DNA of 64,000 nt from Prochlorococcus sp. AG-424-P18 (GCA_003213235.1 QCNJ01000006.1:27828-91827), one strand, 5' to 3'. Positions 1 through 9,475 are shown, numbered from the stretch's first letter. Notes: generated by a model from the letters alone, not told the origin. Numbers and translations are program-made.

Positions 1-1753
1 TCCTTTGGGGAGTGTAATGCTTGCGTTAGTAACTACAATAACTTTGCTGGTAATGATTTACTCTCATGGTTACATGGCGCATGACAAAGGATATGTCAGA
101 TTTTTTACATATTTAGCATTATTTAGCAGTTCAATGATGGGATTAATAGTTAGTCCGAATTTATTAGAAATTTATGTTTTTTGGGAATTAGTTGGGATGT
201 GTTCTTATTTATTAGTTGGTTTTTGGTATGACAGGGATGGCGCTGCACACGCTGCACAAAAAGCATTTGTTGTTAATAGAGTGGGAGATTTTGGTTTATT
301 ACTTGGAATTCTCGGCCTATTTTGGGCAACAAATAGTTTTGATTTTAATGAAATAGCTACTGGAATTTCTCAATCGATATCTGACCATTCGATACCCATT
401 TGGGCAGCTTTATTACTTTGTTTTTTAGTTTTTCTTGGGCCAATGGCTAAATCCGCTCAGTTTCCTCTTCATGTTTGGTTACCTGACGCAATGGAAGGTC
501 CTACACCAATTTCTGCACTTATCCATGCTGCAACAATGGTTGCAGCAGGAATATTTCTTGTAGCAAGACTTCAACCTTTGTATTCAATATTCCCCTCTAT
601 TCAGTTCATTATTGCTTTAGTTGGCACCATTACTTGTTTTTTAGGAGCCTCTATAGCTTTAACTCAAATGGATTTAAAAAAAGGTTTAGCCTATAGTACA
701 GTTTCTCAGCTTGGGTATATGATGCTCGCAATGGGTTGCGGAGCACCAGTAGCAGGAATTTTTCATTTAGTAACTCATGCTTGCTTTAAAGCAATGCTAT
801 TTTTGGGATCTGGTTCCGTAATACATGCTATGGAAGAAGTAGTTGGCCATCAGCCAGTATTAGCTCAAGATATGAGATTGATGGGCGGTTTAAGAAAAAA
901 AATGCCATATACAGCAACAACATTCTTAATAGGTTGTGTAGCAATTAGTGGAATTCCCCCATTGGCAGGTTTTTGGAGTAAAGACGAGATACTCGGAAAT
1001 GCTTTTATATCATTTCCAGCTTTTTGGTTTGTAGGATTTCTAACAGCTGGCATGACTGCTTTTTATATGTTTAGGCTTTATTTCTTGACATTTGAAGGAG
1101 ATTTCAGAGGGGAGAATAAAGAATTGCAAAAAGAGCTTTTAATAGCTTCTAAAACAAACCTAGATGAAGAAAATGAAGTAGATCATGAAGAACATGGCTC
1201 TATTCATGAGTCGCCTTGGTCAATGACATTTCCCTTGGTATTTCTTGCTGTACCCTCCGTGATTATAGGTTTTATGGGACTTCCATGGGATAGCAAAATT
1301 GCAAATCTACTAGATCCTGAAGAAGCAGAGACTGCTGCAAAAGCTTTCGAATTAAAAGAATTTTTGCCTTTAGCGATAGCTTCAGTTCTTATTGCATCAG
1401 CTGGAATCATAATTGCTTATCAGGCATATTTTGTGAAAAAAATTAATTTATCAGTTTTATTTGCCGAAAAGTTTCCTAGTATCAATAGTTTTTTATCCAA
1501 TAAATGGTATCTAGATGATATTAATGAAAAACTTTTTGTTAAGGGTAGTAGAAAACTTGCTAAGGAAGTCTTAGAGGTTGATTCTAAGGTTGTTGATGGC
1601 GTTGTAAATCTTACTGGACTTGTAACTTTAGGAAGTGGAGAAGGTTTAAAATATTTTGAGACTGGTAGGGCTCAATTTTATGCACTTATTGTTTTTGGAG
1701 GGGTAATTCTACTAGTTGCTATATTTGGTATTCAATCTCCACAAGCATCTTAA
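1..1753 (+). CDS. ndhF: NAD(P)H-quinone oxidoreductase subunit 5 (NdhF), 5' truncated
   Basis: Large proton-pumping antiporter-like membrane subunit of the cyanobacterial NDH-1 complex in thylakoid membranes, used in cyclic and respiratory electron flow. The reading frame is open to the window edge, and the first visible TTG at position 5 is an internal codon, so about 90 N-terminal residues lie outside. The visible part has many hydrophobic helices, the antiporter-family region with GPTPISALIHAATMVAAG near residue 165, and a second block around KGLAYSTVSQLGYMM. An acidic, histidine-containing loop near residue 390 is typical of NdhF. The gene is followed 121 bases later by ndhD on the same strand, the usual ndhF1-ndhD1 pair. 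Identification is secure; only the true start is missing. Confidence 0.96.
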   Translation, partial: PLGSVMLALVTTITLLVMIYSHGYMAHDKGYVRFFTYLALFSSSMMGLIVSPNLLEIYVFWELVGMCSYLLVGFWYDRDGAAHAAQKAFVVNRVGDFGLLLGILGLFWATNSFDFNEIATGISQSISDHSIPIWAALLLCFLVFLGPMAKSAQFPLHVWLPDAMEGPTPISALIHAATMVAAGIFLVARLQPLYSIFPSIQFIIALVGTITCFLGASIALTQMDLKKGLAYSTVSQLGYMMLAMGCGAPVAGIFHLVTHACFKAMLFLGSGSVIHAMEEVVGHQPVLAQDMRLMGGLRKKMPYTATTFLIGCVAISGIPPLAGFWSKDEILGNAFISFPAFWFVGFLTAGMTAFYMFRLYFLTFEGDFRGENKELQKELLIASKTNLDEENEVDHEEHGSIHESPWSMTFPLVFLAVPSVIIGFMGLPWDSKIANLLDPEEAETAAKAFELKEFLPLAIASVLIASAGIIIAYQAYFVKKINLSVLFAEKFPSINSFLSNKWYLDDINEKLFVKGSRKLAKEVLEVDSKVVDGVVNLTGLVTLGSGEGLKYFETGRAQFYALIVFGGVILLVAIFGIQSPQAS

Positions 1754-1768
1754 TTTCAATTGTGTGTC

Positions 1769-1789
1769 TTCACTGTCCATTGGGGTGAA
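1769..1789 (+). other. Weak hairpin between ndhF and ndhD
   Basis: The arms TTCAC (1769-1773) and GTGAA (1785-1789) can pair across an 11-base loop, followed by a run of A. It lies just after the ndhF stop. It has no T-tract on the plus strand, so it is not a convincing terminator; it could be a processing or stability element in an ndhF-ndhD transcript. This is weak evidence from a 5-bp stem. Confidence 0.2.
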
Positions 1790-1874
1790 AAAATACAGAA
1801 AATTTCTAGACTTTATTTAAGATAAATTTCTTCTTAAATTGAGTACTTACTTTTATACACATTTTGCGACACAA

Positions 1875-3482
1875 ATGTTGGGAACTTTGGGCGCTGGATT
1901 GTCAAATTTTCCTTGGTTATCTGCTTCAATTTTATTCCCAATTGGTAGTGCATTTGTGATACCTTTTTTCCCAGATAAAGGGGATGGTAAAGAGGTGAGA
2001 TGGTTTGCATTGTCTATTGCATTAATAACTTTTTTAATAACTGTAGGTTCATATATAAATGGCTTTGATATTAGTAATGAAAATGTTCAACTGAAAGAAA
2101 ATATTAGCTGGCTCCCTGATTTAGGTCTTACTTGGTCTGTTGGCGCTGATGGCATGTCAATGCCTTTAATATTATTGACTAGTTTTATAACTGCTTTAGC
2201 AGTTCTTGCTGCATGGCCAGTCAAGTTCAAACCAAAGTTATTTTTCTTTTTGATATTGGTTATGGATGGAGGACAAATCGCTGTGTTTGCAGTACAAGAT
2301 ATGCTTTTATTCTTTCTAACTTGGGAACTTGAATTAATTCCCGTTTATTTATTGTTGGCTATATGGGGTGGCAAAAATCGACAATATGCAGCAACAAAAT
2401 TCATTATTTATACAGCTGGTAGTTCTATCTTCATTCTTTTGGCAGCCTTAGCAATGGGTTTCTATGGTACAGAAATTCCTAACTTTGAGTTTTCTCACTT
2501 GGCAGCTCAAGATTTTAGTCAAAAATTCCAAATATTATGTTATGTAGGGCTTTTAATTGCATTTGGTGTGAAACTACCAATAGTTCCTCTTCATACTTGG
2601 CTTCCAGATGCTCATGGAGAGGCTACAGCTCCTGTTCATATGCTTTTAGCAGGAATTTTATTAAAGATGGGAGGATATGCTCTTTTAAGATTTAATGCAC
2701 AATTATTACCTGTCGCTCATGCTCAATTTGCCCCATTATTAATAGTTCTAGGGGTGGTCAATATAATCTATGCTGCATTAACTTCTTTTGCTCAAAGAAA
2801 TCTTAAAAGAAAAATTGCATACAGTTCGATAAGTCATATGGGTTTTGTTCTTATTGGTATAGGAAGTTTTAGTAGCCTTGGAACAAGCGGAGCTATGCTG
2901 CAAATGGTAAGTCATGGATTAATAGGCGCAAGTTTATTTTTTCTTGTTGGTGCCACTTATGACAGAACAAAGACTCTTAAACTTGATGAAATGAGTGGTG
3001 TAGGACAAAAAATGAGAATCATGTTTGCCCTATGGACTGCTTGCTCTCTGGCTTCCCTGGCTTTGCCCGGTATGAGTGGATTTGTTTCCGAATTGATGGT
3101 ATTTACAGGATTTGTTACTGATGAAGTGTATACACTTCCATTTAGGGTAGTAATGGCTTCTTTAGCTGCTATCGGAGTAATACTTACTCCTATTTATCTT
3201 CTTTCCATGTTAAGAGAAATTTTCTTTGGTAAAGAAAATCCTAAATTAATCGAAGAACGAAAACTTATCGATGCAGAACCAAGGGAAGTTTATATTATTG
3301 CTTGTTTACTTTTACCTATTATTGGAATAGGTTTGTACCCAAGATTAGTTACTGAAAGTTACATTGCATCCATCAATAATTTAGTCGATCGAGATTTAAC
3401 TGCAGTTAAAAAAGGTGCTGTGAAAACAAATATTTTTTCAGGAACTAAAACAAATGACATTCTAAAAGCTCCAACAATATAA
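1875..3482 (+). CDS. ndhD: NAD(P)H-quinone oxidoreductase chain 4 (NdhD)
   Basis: Second large antiporter-like subunit of NDH-1, paralogous to NdhF and acting in the membrane arm. The protein is hydrophobic throughout, with the conserved [19 protein letters not shown] segment (catalytic-type Glu) and [19 protein letters not shown] followed by [16 protein letters not shown], diagnostic of chain 4. I chose ATG at 1875 because it leaves about 11 residues before FPWL, as in the family; an in-frame TTG at 1839 would add 12 residues, and neither has a clear Shine-Dalgarno sequence. With this start the protein is about 535 residues, the normal size for NdhD1. It probably shares a transcript with ndhF. 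Confidence 0.96.
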   Translation: MLGTLGAGLSNFPWLSASILFPIGSAFVIPFFPDKGDGKEVRWFALSIALITFLITVGSYINGFDISNENVQLKENISWLPDLGLTWSVGADGMSMPLILLTSFITALAVLAAWPVKFKPKLFFFLILVMDGGQIAVFAVQDMLLFFLTWELELIPVYLLLAIWGGKNRQYAATKFIIYTAGSSIFILLAALAMGFYGTEIPNFEFSHLAAQDFSQKFQILCYVGLLIAFGVKLPIVPLHTWLPDAHGEATAPVHMLLAGILLKMGGYALLRFNAQLLPVAHAQFAPLLIVLGVVNIIYAALTSFAQRNLKRKIAYSSISHMGFVLIGIGSFSSLGTSGAMLQMVSHGLIGASLFFLVGATYDRTKTLKLDEMSGVGQKMRIMFALWTACSLASLALPGMSGFVSELMVFTGFVTDEVYTLPFRVVMASLAAIGVILTPIYLLSMLREIFFGKENPKLIEERKLIDAEPREVYIIACLLLPIIGIGLYPRLVTESYIASINNLVDRDLTAVKKGAVKTNIFSGTKTNDILKAPTI

Positions 3483-3606
3483 TTTTTTTAAATTAATTCA
3501 ATATTATTTGGCATTAAATAAATTAAAAGATATCTTGTGAGTAGATTTTATCTATTTCAAAATAACTTATTTCAATCCTATTGATAGGCAACAATTAGGC
3601 CCAAGA

Positions 3607-4428
3607 TTGTTGATTAAGTTTCTTCAAGACGCTGCAGGTAAAGGGGAGCTTGATCCTTGGGATATTGATGTAATAAGTGTTATTGATAGTTTTTTAGAGC
3701 AATACTCACATACTTTTAATCAACCTTCAAATAGTCAAATCTCATATCAGAAAGATTTAGCTGAGACCAGCGAAGCATTTTTTGCGGCTTCCGTACTAGT
3801 TAATCTTAAGGCTCAGGTTTTGGAATCTGATGTTTTCAAAGAAAATTCTTCCGATTTTGAAGATGATTTTAACTTGGATGATCAAGATTGGATTGACCAA
3901 GAATTTGACATACCAAAATATCCTGAAAAATATCTAAGGAGGAGGTCAATAGCACAACCAATTCTCAAACGTACAACAACTCTGGGAGAACTGGTAAGTC
4001 AGTTAGAGTCTATTGCTGAAGTTATAGAATCCCAAGATCTTCTACTAATGAAGAGAAAAAGACATAAAAAATATTCAGATAAAGCTTTAATTGCTCAAGT
4101 GAAATCATTAGCGCATCGTGAGAAACTACCGGAAACCACTAAAGCATTAGGTAAATTTATTGATGGGTGGGAAAAAGCATTACAGTGGACAGATTTTGAA
4201 TATCTAGTTGAGAAATGGCAAACTGTTGTAAAAAATGATTTAGATAAAGATCGCTTGGGGGTTTTTTGGGCCTTGTTATTTTTATCATCGGAAAACAAAA
4301 TTGAAATTAAACAAATTAACTCCTTATATGGCCCAATTCAAATTAAAAGAATTATTCCTCAAGGAGGTTTAGCTCAATTGCCTATAGAGAATCTTGATGT
4401 AACCAAGACCGTCCCTTCTGCTTTTTAG
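3607..4428 (+). CDS. scpA: Segregation and condensation protein A (ScpA)
   Basis: Kleisin subunit of the SMC-ScpA-ScpB condensin-like complex that organises and segregates the chromosome. The sequence near the start (KFLQDAAGKGELDPWDIDVI) is the typical ScpA N-terminal helix that binds the SMC neck, and the middle is acidic and variable as in kleisins. The C-terminal winged-helix region includes FWALLFLSSENKIEIKQ. The annotated start is TTG at 3607, but family-like residues (DRQQLGPR) continue upstream in frame to about 3580, where only an ATT is available before the in-frame TGA at 3538. The true start is therefore uncertain. The gene is followed 48 bases later by the nucleotidyltransferase gene. 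Confidence 0.88.
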   Translation: MLIKFLQDAAGKGELDPWDIDVISVIDSFLEQYSHTFNQPSNSQISYQKDLAETSEAFFAASVLVNLKAQVLESDVFKENSSDFEDDFNLDDQDWIDQEFDIPKYPEKYLRRRSIAQPILKRTTTLGELVSQLESIAEVIESQDLLLMKRKRHKKYSDKALIAQVKSLAHREKLPETTKALGKFIDGWEKALQWTDFEYLVEKWQTVVKNDLDKDRLGVFWALLFLSSENKIEIKQINSLYGPIQIKRIIPQGGLAQLPIENLDVTKTVPSAF

Positions 4429-4447
4429 GAGCTTATTAGTAATAAAG

Positions 4448-4466
4448 TATAATCTTTAAAAAGAGG
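4448..4466 (+). promoter_or_regulatory. Putative -10 box and ribosome binding site before the nucleotidyltransferase
   Basis: A perfect TATAAT occurs at 4448-4453, and AAGAGG (a Shine-Dalgarno-like purine run) occurs at 4461-4466, 10 bases before the ATG at 4477. If used, the leader would be about 17 bases. There is no obvious -35 box, which is common in this group. This is motif reading only; in so AT-rich a genome, TATAAT is frequent by chance. Confidence 0.35.
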
Positions 4467-4476
4467 TTTTGAATTC

Positions 4477-5655
4477 ATGAAGGCAATGATACTTGCTGCA
4501 GGTAAGGGTACACGTGTTCAGCCTATAACGCATGTGATTCCGAAACCGATGATTCCCATTTTGCAAAAACCTGTTATGGAGTTTCTCTTGGAACTTTTAA
4601 GAGAACATAACTTTAAGGAAATAATGGTAAATGTTTCTCATCTGGCGGAAGAAATTGAAAATTATTTTAGGGATGGGCAAAGATTTGGAGTAGAAATTGC
4701 TTATAGTTTTGAGGGAAGAATTGAAGAAGGAGAATTAATAGGAGATGCTTTGGGATCCGCAGGAGGATTAAAAAAAATTCAGGATTTTCAAAATTTCTTT
4801 GATGAAACTTTTGTTGTTTTATGTGGTGATGCTTTAGTTGATTTAGATTTAACTCAAGCTGTTAAAAAACATAAGCAGAAAGGAGCTATTGCGAGCTTAA
4901 TAACAAAGAAGGTAACTAAAGATCAAGTATCAAGTTACGGTGTCGTAGTTTCTGATGAAAACGGCCGTATAAAGGCTTTTCAGGAAAAGCCAACAGTTGA
5001 TCAAGCTTTAAGTGACTCTATAAATACAGGCATATATCTTTTCGAACCGGAAATTTTTAATTACATACCTTCAGCAGAGAAATTTGATATTGGAGCTGAT
5101 CTTTTCCCTAAACTTGTTGAAATGGATTTACCATTTTTTGCATTACCAATGGATTTTGAATGGGTAGATATTGGAAAAGTTCCTGATTATTGGAGTGCGA
5201 TTAGAAATGTATTGCAGGGTAAGGTAAGACAAGTGCAAATACCAGGTAAGGAAATAAAACCTGGAGTTTTTACAGGTTTGAATGTAGCGGCTAACTGGGA
5301 AAAGGTTAATATTACCGGTCCTGTTTATATAGGAGGTATGACTAGGATCGAGGATGGAGCAACTATTATTGGCCCTTCCATGATTGGACCAAGTTGTTGT
5401 ATTTGCGAGGGAGCAACTATAGATAACTCAATTATTTTTGATTATTCTAAAATTGGTAAAGGAGTAAGACTGATGGATAAGTTAGTCTTTGGTAAATATT
5501 GTGTTGGGAAAAATGGCGATCATTTTGATTTGCAAGATGCATCCTTAGATTGGTTAATAGCAGATTCAAGAAGATCTGATTTGACTGAGCCATCGCCTCA
5601 GCAGAAAGCTATGGCAGAATTATTAGGTACTGATTTGATTAATATTCCAGACTAA
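4477..5655 (+). CDS. cugP: CugP-type UTP-glucose-1-phosphate uridylyltransferase / sugar nucleotidyltransferase
   Basis: Probably transfers a nucleotide from NTP to a sugar-1-phosphate, most likely making UDP-glucose. The N-terminal nucleotidyltransferase signature MILAAGKGTRVQPIT with KPMIPI is at residues 4-27, a Rossmann-type metal site (VVLCGDALVDLDL) lies near residue 112, and a left-handed beta-helix-like tail with hexapeptide character (IEDGATIIGPSMIGPSCCI) begins near residue 286. The length of 392 residues and overall pattern fit CugP, the non-GalU UDP-glucose pyrophosphorylase known from cyanobacteria. A mannose-1-phosphate guanylyltransferase role cannot be excluded by sequence reading. 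The 3' end overlaps the convergent metF gene by 17 bases. Confidence 0.85.
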   Translation: MKAMILAAGKGTRVQPITHVIPKPMIPILQKPVMEFLLELLREHNFKEIMVNVSHLAEEIENYFRDGQRFGVEIAYSFEGRIEEGELIGDALGSAGGLKKIQDFQNFFDETFVVLCGDALVDLDLTQAVKKHKQKGAIASLITKKVTKDQVSSYGVVVSDENGRIKAFQEKPTVDQALSDSINTGIYLFEPEIFNYIPSAEKFDIGADLFPKLVEMDLPFFALPMDFEWVDIGKVPDYWSAIRNVLQGKVRQVQIPGKEIKPGVFTGLNVAANWEKVNITGPVYIGGMTRIEDGATIIGPSMIGPSCCICEGATIDNSIIFDYSKIGKGVRLMDKLVFGKYCVGKNGDHFDLQDASLDWLIADSRRSDLTEPSPQQKAMAELLGTDLINIPD

Positions 5656-6529
5656 GATTAGCCTTTTCAATAATCTCTGGAATTAAATGCTCTGCTTTTA
5701 CGGCCATAAGATGAACACCATTTGCGATATTAATAAAATCATGAGCTTGTTCAGCTGCAATTTCAATACCTTCTTGTAATGGTTCTTTAGCATCTTTAAG
5801 ACGATTTAAGATATTTTCAGGGATGTTGGCTCCTGGAACGTATTTGTTGATAAAGAGAGCGTTTTTGTAAGACTTTAATAGGAATACACCTGCGATTACA
5901 GGGATTTCAAGAGGCTCGCTAATTTTTTCACAAAACTCTATCAAATTTTCTTTTTCCATAACCATTTGAGTTTGTATAAATCCAGCTCCAGCCTCTTTTT
6001 TCTTTCTTATTCTATTTTCTAGACTTCTTTTATTTCTGCAATTTGGATCTGCTGCAGCACCTGCAAAAATAAATGTTTTTTTATCGGAAAGTTCTCCTAG
6101 AGTAGGATCAATTCCTTTATTGAAAGCCTGAATTTGTTGAAGCAATCTAACTGACTCAAACTCATGTACGGCCTTGGCATCTTGTTGATCCCCAGCTTTT
6201 ACTGAATCACCGGTAATGCATAAGATGTTTCTAATTCCTAAAGCATTTGCTCCCAGAATGTCTGATTGTAAAGCAATTTTATTACGATCTCTACAAGAAA
6301 TTTGCATTACTGGTTCTATCCCATTTTCCAGTAATAGTTTGGACATTGCTAAGCTGCACATTCTCATTACAGCTCTGCTTCCATCAGTAATGTTAACAGC
6401 ATGTACCTTACCTTTCAAAAGTTGTGCTATCTTAAGAGATCTTATGGGGCTTCCACCTCTTGGCGGCATTAACTCTGCCGTTATTACCTTAGATCTTTTT
6501 TCTAAAGTATTCTGAAGTTTTGATTTCAA
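5639..6529 (-). CDS. metF: Methylenetetrahydrofolate reductase (MetF)
   Basis: Flavoprotein that reduces 5,10-methylene-THF to 5-methyl-THF, supplying the methyl group for methionine synthesis. The barrel begins with ITAELMPPRGG near residue 16, contains the motif NITDG near residue 46, and has ILCITGD near residue 104, all typical of the MTHFR/MetF TIM barrel. The length of 296 residues matches bacterial catalytic-domain-only enzymes. It is transcribed away from the PedR-like gene and toward the nucleotidyltransferase gene, with which its 3' end overlaps by 17 bases. I see nothing unusual in its core motifs. Confidence 0.93.
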   Translation of the reverse strand: MKSKLQNTLEKRSKVITAELMPPRGGSPIRSLKIAQLLKGKVHAVNITDGSRAVMRMCSLAMSKLLLENGIEPVMQISCRDRNKIALQSDILGANALGIRNILCITGDSVKAGDQQDAKAVHEFESVRLLQQIQAFNKGIDPTLGELSDKKTFIFAGAAADPNCRNKRSLENRIRKKKEAGAGFIQTQMVMEKENLIEFCEKISEPLEIPVIAGVFLLKSYKNALFINKYVPGANIPENILNRLKDAKEPLQEGIEIAAEQAHDFINIANGVHLMAVKAEHLIPEIIEKANLSLEY

Positions 6530-6591
6530 TTGCTTTTGTTTCCTAGTTGGTTAACAAGTGTACTGAGATTGCTAAACTTAATTAATATAAA

Positions 6592-6597
6592 AAAGGA
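6592..6597 (+). promoter_or_regulatory. Ribosome binding site of the PedR-like regulator
   Basis: AAAGGA lies 9 bases before the ATG at 6607. Its presence supports that start; many neighbouring genes lack a recognisable Shine-Dalgarno sequence. Confidence 0.5.
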
Positions 6598-6606
6598 ACT
6601 GTTTAA

Positions 6607-6885
6607 ATGCAAATGGTTGAAGAAGAAGTAAACAACATTGATATGATGGGTCTCTCAGCAAGAGAGATGGAAATCATTGATCTCGTAGCTGATGGGCTTA
6701 CAAATCAAGAAATTGCAGTAAAACTAACTATTAGTAAAAGAACTGTTGATAATCATGTAAGTAATATGTTTACAAAAACTGGTTCTAAAAACAGAGTAGC
6801 ACTTTTGAATTGGGCAATGGACAACGGCAAGATTTGTAGAGATGGATTTAATTGCTGTACGCTCCCAGACTCTGATCAAGATTAA
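6607..6885 (+). CDS. pedR: Small LuxR-type transcriptional regulator, PedR-like
   Basis: A 92-residue protein made almost entirely of a LuxR/NarL helix-turn-helix (LSAREMEIIDLVADGLTNQEIA through SKRTVDNHVSNMF), with no receiver domain. This matches PedR of cyanobacteria (Ssl0564 in Synechocystis), a small redox-responsive regulator whose activity follows photosynthetic electron transport and depends on cysteines. Here the C-terminal tail carries Cys82, Cys87 and Cys88, consistent with such a redox tail. Assignment to PedR is by memory of the family and not by alignment. The last 38 bases overlap the end of a small convergent gene. Confidence 0.78.
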   Translation: MQMVEEEVNNIDMMGLSAREMEIIDLVADGLTNQEIAVKLTISKRTVDNHVSNMFTKTGSKNRVALLNWAMDNGKICRDGFNCCTLPDSDQD

Positions 6886-7036
6886 TATTACCCTTTACTT
6901 TTTTGGTGTCATTAGCCAAATCCATTAGACAATAATTGGTAGAGCCTAATTCAAAGAGTTCAGCATATGCAACACATGCATCCTTGTCTGAATCAACAAA
7001 TCTCAATATTCCTTCTTTGTCGTAAAGACCATACAT
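6848..7036 (-). CDS. Conserved-looking hypothetical protein, 62 aa
   Basis: A short ORF starting MYGLYDKEGILRFVDSDKDA. It is acidic in its first half, with no membrane segment or signal peptide. It occupies a slot that would otherwise be an empty gap between the regulator and the CYTH gene, and its composition is protein-like with little low-complexity sequence, which supports it being real. Its 3' end overlaps the convergent PedR-like gene by 38 bases. I do not recognise a domain and assign no function. Confidence 0.62.
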   Translation of the reverse strand: MYGLYDKEGILRFVDSDKDACVAYAELFELGSTNYCLMDLANDTKKVKGNINLDQSLGAYSN

Positions 7037-7081
7037 CTGAATAAAATAAAAAAATACTTTGATTAAATATAAAGAAAATAT

Positions 7082-7101
7082 AAAGGATGAGTGGTTCCTT
7101 T
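7082..7101 (-). terminator. Possible terminator after the CYTH gene
   Basis: AAAGGA (7082-7087) and TCCTTT (7096-7101) form a perfect 6-bp inverted repeat with an 8-base loop. Read on the minus strand it follows the CYTH stop codon, and the downstream sequence is T-rich, broken by a few A. This would end the gltA-ndh-nadK-CYTH transcript. The stem is short, so confidence is modest. Confidence 0.4.
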
Positions 7102-7127
7102 GACTAGTTACTTTTGAAAGTTGTTAA

Positions 7128-7601
7128 TTAGTCTTCTTCCCAATTTGAAAAAGGATTGTTAGCGAGACTGAAATTGGAGTAATGGGTCAGCCCAGTAATT
7201 TCTTCTGAAATGAAAGATGGAAGAAATAAATCTTCTTTTTCATTAGAAAGTTCAATTTCTGCAATTTCAAGTGGATAATTATTTTCTTTAAAGCAATCTA
7301 TGATCCAAGATTTTTTTTCAATTTCTAGAAAAAATCTATCTTTTTTAATTTTATTTGAAAGATTTGACATTATTATTTCAGCATCGCTTCGTGGAATGGA
7401 GTATTCAAATTCAAAGTTGGTAAAACCCTTGATGTGTTTTTTAAGTGTAATTTTAGAGTTTTTGCCTATAAGTCTTACCCTAATAATCCAACCATCTAAA
7501 CTTTTGGAAAAATATCCTTGTTCAATATAAACTTTTTTATTTATGAATTCTTTCCAATTATCATTTTTTATAAGAAATCTTCTTTCTATCTCAAAGGCCA
7601 T
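7128..7601 (-). CDS. CYTH domain protein (putative triphosphatase)
   Basis: The protein begins MAFEIERRFLIKN, the EIERRFL signature of the CYTH superfamily (class IV adenylate cyclase and thiamine/inorganic triphosphatases). Alternating charged beta-strand segments such as ITLKKHIKG and FEFEYSIP are consistent with the triphosphate tunnel fold. At 157 residues it is a stand-alone CYTH domain. Bacterial members are often inorganic triphosphatases, so that is the likelier activity; the sequence alone does not decide. It abuts nadK exactly (7601/7602), implying translational coupling. Confidence 0.82.
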   Translation of the reverse strand: MAFEIERRFLIKNDNWKEFINKKVYIEQGYFSKSLDGWIIRVRLIGKNSKITLKKHIKGFTNFEFEYSIPRSDAEIIMSNLSNKIKKDRFFLEIEKKSWIIDCFKENNYPLEIAEIELSNEKEDLFLPSFISEEITGLTHYSNFSLANNPFSNWEED

Positions 7602-8513
7602 TTAATTTTTGAAATTTTTTGGAGACAAATCGCCTTTCCAATCTAGTTTTTTTATTAAGGTATTGTAGTAACTTGTGCTTTTTTTAAACTTTATTATTTT
7701 GCAGGGTGATTTTCCTTTCTTGATCTCACAATAATAATTTTCCTTAATGGTCATACATTTTGAACCGTCAGTCCATAATTTAATTTCCCCTTTACTTTTT
7801 TTTACTGGCTTAATGATTACCTTACTTGTATTAGGTATGACGATTGGTCTACTAGCCAAACTCATTGGGCATATAGGGTTAATAATCATTCCATCTATAC
7901 TAGGATGTACTATTGGACCTCCTGCAGCCATTGAGTAGGCTGTTGAACCCGTGGTTGTAGATACAATCAATCCATCACCTTTATATTCATTTACCTTCTC
8001 ATTATCTATTTCAATTTGTATTTGGTTGGTAGGAGAAATATCTTCTTCAACGGATTTAAAATAAAAATCATTTAAGGCGTTATAGCTTTTTATGATTTTT
8101 TTCTCAGAACTTGTCCCCTCAATACAAACATTACAATTTAATCTATTACGAAAGTCAATTAAATATTCTTCGTTTTCAAGGATTTCAACAAAAGATTTGT
8201 CAAATAAAAATTCTTTCTTTTGAGTAAGAAACCCCAAATTACCTCCAATATTAATACTCAATAAAGGAATATCATAATCAGCTAATGCATTTGCACATTT
8301 CAGGAAGGTTCCATCTCCACCAAGAACTATGCCAATATTTGGTTGTGATTCTGAATTAGAAAAATATTTTTCAATTTCATCTTTATGAAAATTACTTTCA
8401 ATCCTGTTTGATTTGATATTTTTTGCTTTAAGAACTTCTTCACAGAATTTTGAAGCCTCTTGAGCTATAGAACTATCTGAACGATATACAATAAGCACTA
8501 ATGAAAGTTTCAT
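7602..8513 (-). CDS. nadK: NAD kinase
   Basis: Phosphorylates NAD to NADP, the cofactor reduced by photosynthetic electron transport. The catalytic GGDGT motif sits at about residues 84-88 ([14 protein letters not shown]), followed by [10 protein letters not shown] and the conserved [22 protein letters not shown] block. The length of 303 residues is normal. It lies 9 bases downstream of ndhE on the same strand and abuts the CYTH gene, so it is probably cotranscribed with the NDH-1 genes, which fits a pyridine-nucleotide theme. Confidence 0.95.
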   Translation of the reverse strand: MKLSLVLIVYRSDSSIAQEASKFCEEVLKAKNIKSNRIESNFHKDEIEKYFSNSESQPNIGIVLGGDGTFLKCANALADYDIPLLSINIGGNLGFLTQKKEFLFDKSFVEILENEEYLIDFRNRLNCNVCIEGTSSEKKIIKSYNALNDFYFKSVEEDISPTNQIQIEIDNEKVNEYKGDGLIVSTTTGSTAYSMAAGGPIVHPSIDGMIINPICPMSLASRPIVIPNTSKVIIKPVKKSKGEIKLWTDGSKCMTIKENYYCEIKKGKSPCKIIKFKKSTSYYNTLIKKLDWKGDLSPKNFKN

Positions 8514-8522
8514 TTAATGCTT

Positions 8523-8843
8523 TTACCATTTTAATAAATTAAAACTTTCCATATCGACAGTCACCCTATTCCTATAAAGAGATAACAATATAGCTAATCC
8601 AACGGCTGCTTCTGCGGCAGCAACAGTAATCACAAAAATTGTAAAAACTTGTCCCTGAATTAAATTATTATCAATATAGGAAGAAAACGCCATTAAGTTT
8701 ATATTTACCGCATTGAGCATTAATTCAATGCTCATAAGAACTCTGACTGCATTTCTGCTATTTAATAATCCCCAAATACCAATGCAAAATAGTGCTGAAG
8801 AAACTATTAAAAAAGCTTGAAGAGGAATTGATTCTAAATTCAT
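8523..8843 (-). CDS. ndhE: NAD(P)H-quinone oxidoreductase subunit 4L (NdhE)
   Basis: Small three-helix membrane subunit of NDH-1 (NuoK homologue). I chose the ATG at 8843, giving [19 protein letters not shown] and about 106 residues, the usual family length; an upstream in-frame start would add 20 polar residues and overlap ndhG. The conserved helix-2 glutamates occur in [16 protein letters not shown] and in [16 protein letters not shown]. It lies between ndhG (19-base gap) and nadK. Confidence 0.95.
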   Translation of the reverse strand: MNLESIPLQAFLIVSSALFCIGIWGLLNSRNAVRVLMSIELMLNAVNINLMAFSSYIDNNLIQGQVFTIFVITVAAAEAAVGLAILLSLYRNRVTVDMESFNLLKW

Positions 8844-8862
8844 AATTAAGAAATACAAAAGG

Positions 8863-9462
8863 TTAATTTTTATTTGTAAGTAATGGTTCTGATGATTTTT
8901 CAATTAACTCTTGATCAACAGGTAGTCCTGTCGAAATATCTTTGCTCATTACATCTCTTCTAGCTAAAACAATAGCCCCAATCATTGCCATTAAAAGTAA
9001 GACTGAAGCTACTTCAAATGGGAGTAAATAATCACTAAAAAGATGTTCACCAATCCTAATAGTTGATTCTTCTCCAATAGAGTTTTGAGGACTTGATAAG
9101 CTCCATACATTGGTCAAGTCAACTCTTATTAAGAGGCTTAGAAGTGTTAAACATATCGATGTTGATATAACTCTTCTCGATTTAATGTCATTAATAGGCT
9201 TTAAATCTTCTTTTTTATTGACTAGCATTATTGCAAAAATTATTAATACATTCACTGCACCCACATAAACTAAAACTTGAGCTGCAGCGACAAAACTTGC
9301 ATTTAATAGAAGATATAATCCTGCAACACTCATGAAAACTCCACCAAGTAGAAATGCTGAATAAACAATACTTTCGAGCAACACAACACCAAGTGCTCCA
9401 ATAATGACAACTAAAGATAAAACTGTAAAACAAATAAATTGTGTTGTTATGGCAATGGACAT
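8863..9462 (-). CDS. ndhG: NAD(P)H-quinone oxidoreductase subunit 6 (NdhG)
   Basis: Membrane subunit of NDH-1 (NuoJ homologue). About five hydrophobic helices are visible, with [20 protein letters not shown] near residue 64, the conserved chain-6 segment, and [20 protein letters not shown] near residue 148. The 199-residue length is normal. It is located directly after ndhI and before ndhE in the standard ndhA-I-G-E order. Confidence 0.95.
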   Translation of the reverse strand: MSIAITTQFICFTVLSLVVIIGALGVVLLESIVYSAFLLGGVFMSVAGLYLLLNASFVAAAQVLVYVGAVNVLIIFAIMLVNKKEDLKPINDIKSRRVISTSICLTLLSLLIRVDLTNVWSLSSPQNSIGEESTIRIGEHLFSDYLLPFEVASVLLLMAMIGAIVLARRDVMSKDISTGLPVDQELIEKSSEPLLTNKN

Positions 9463-9475
9463 AAATTAATCTGAA

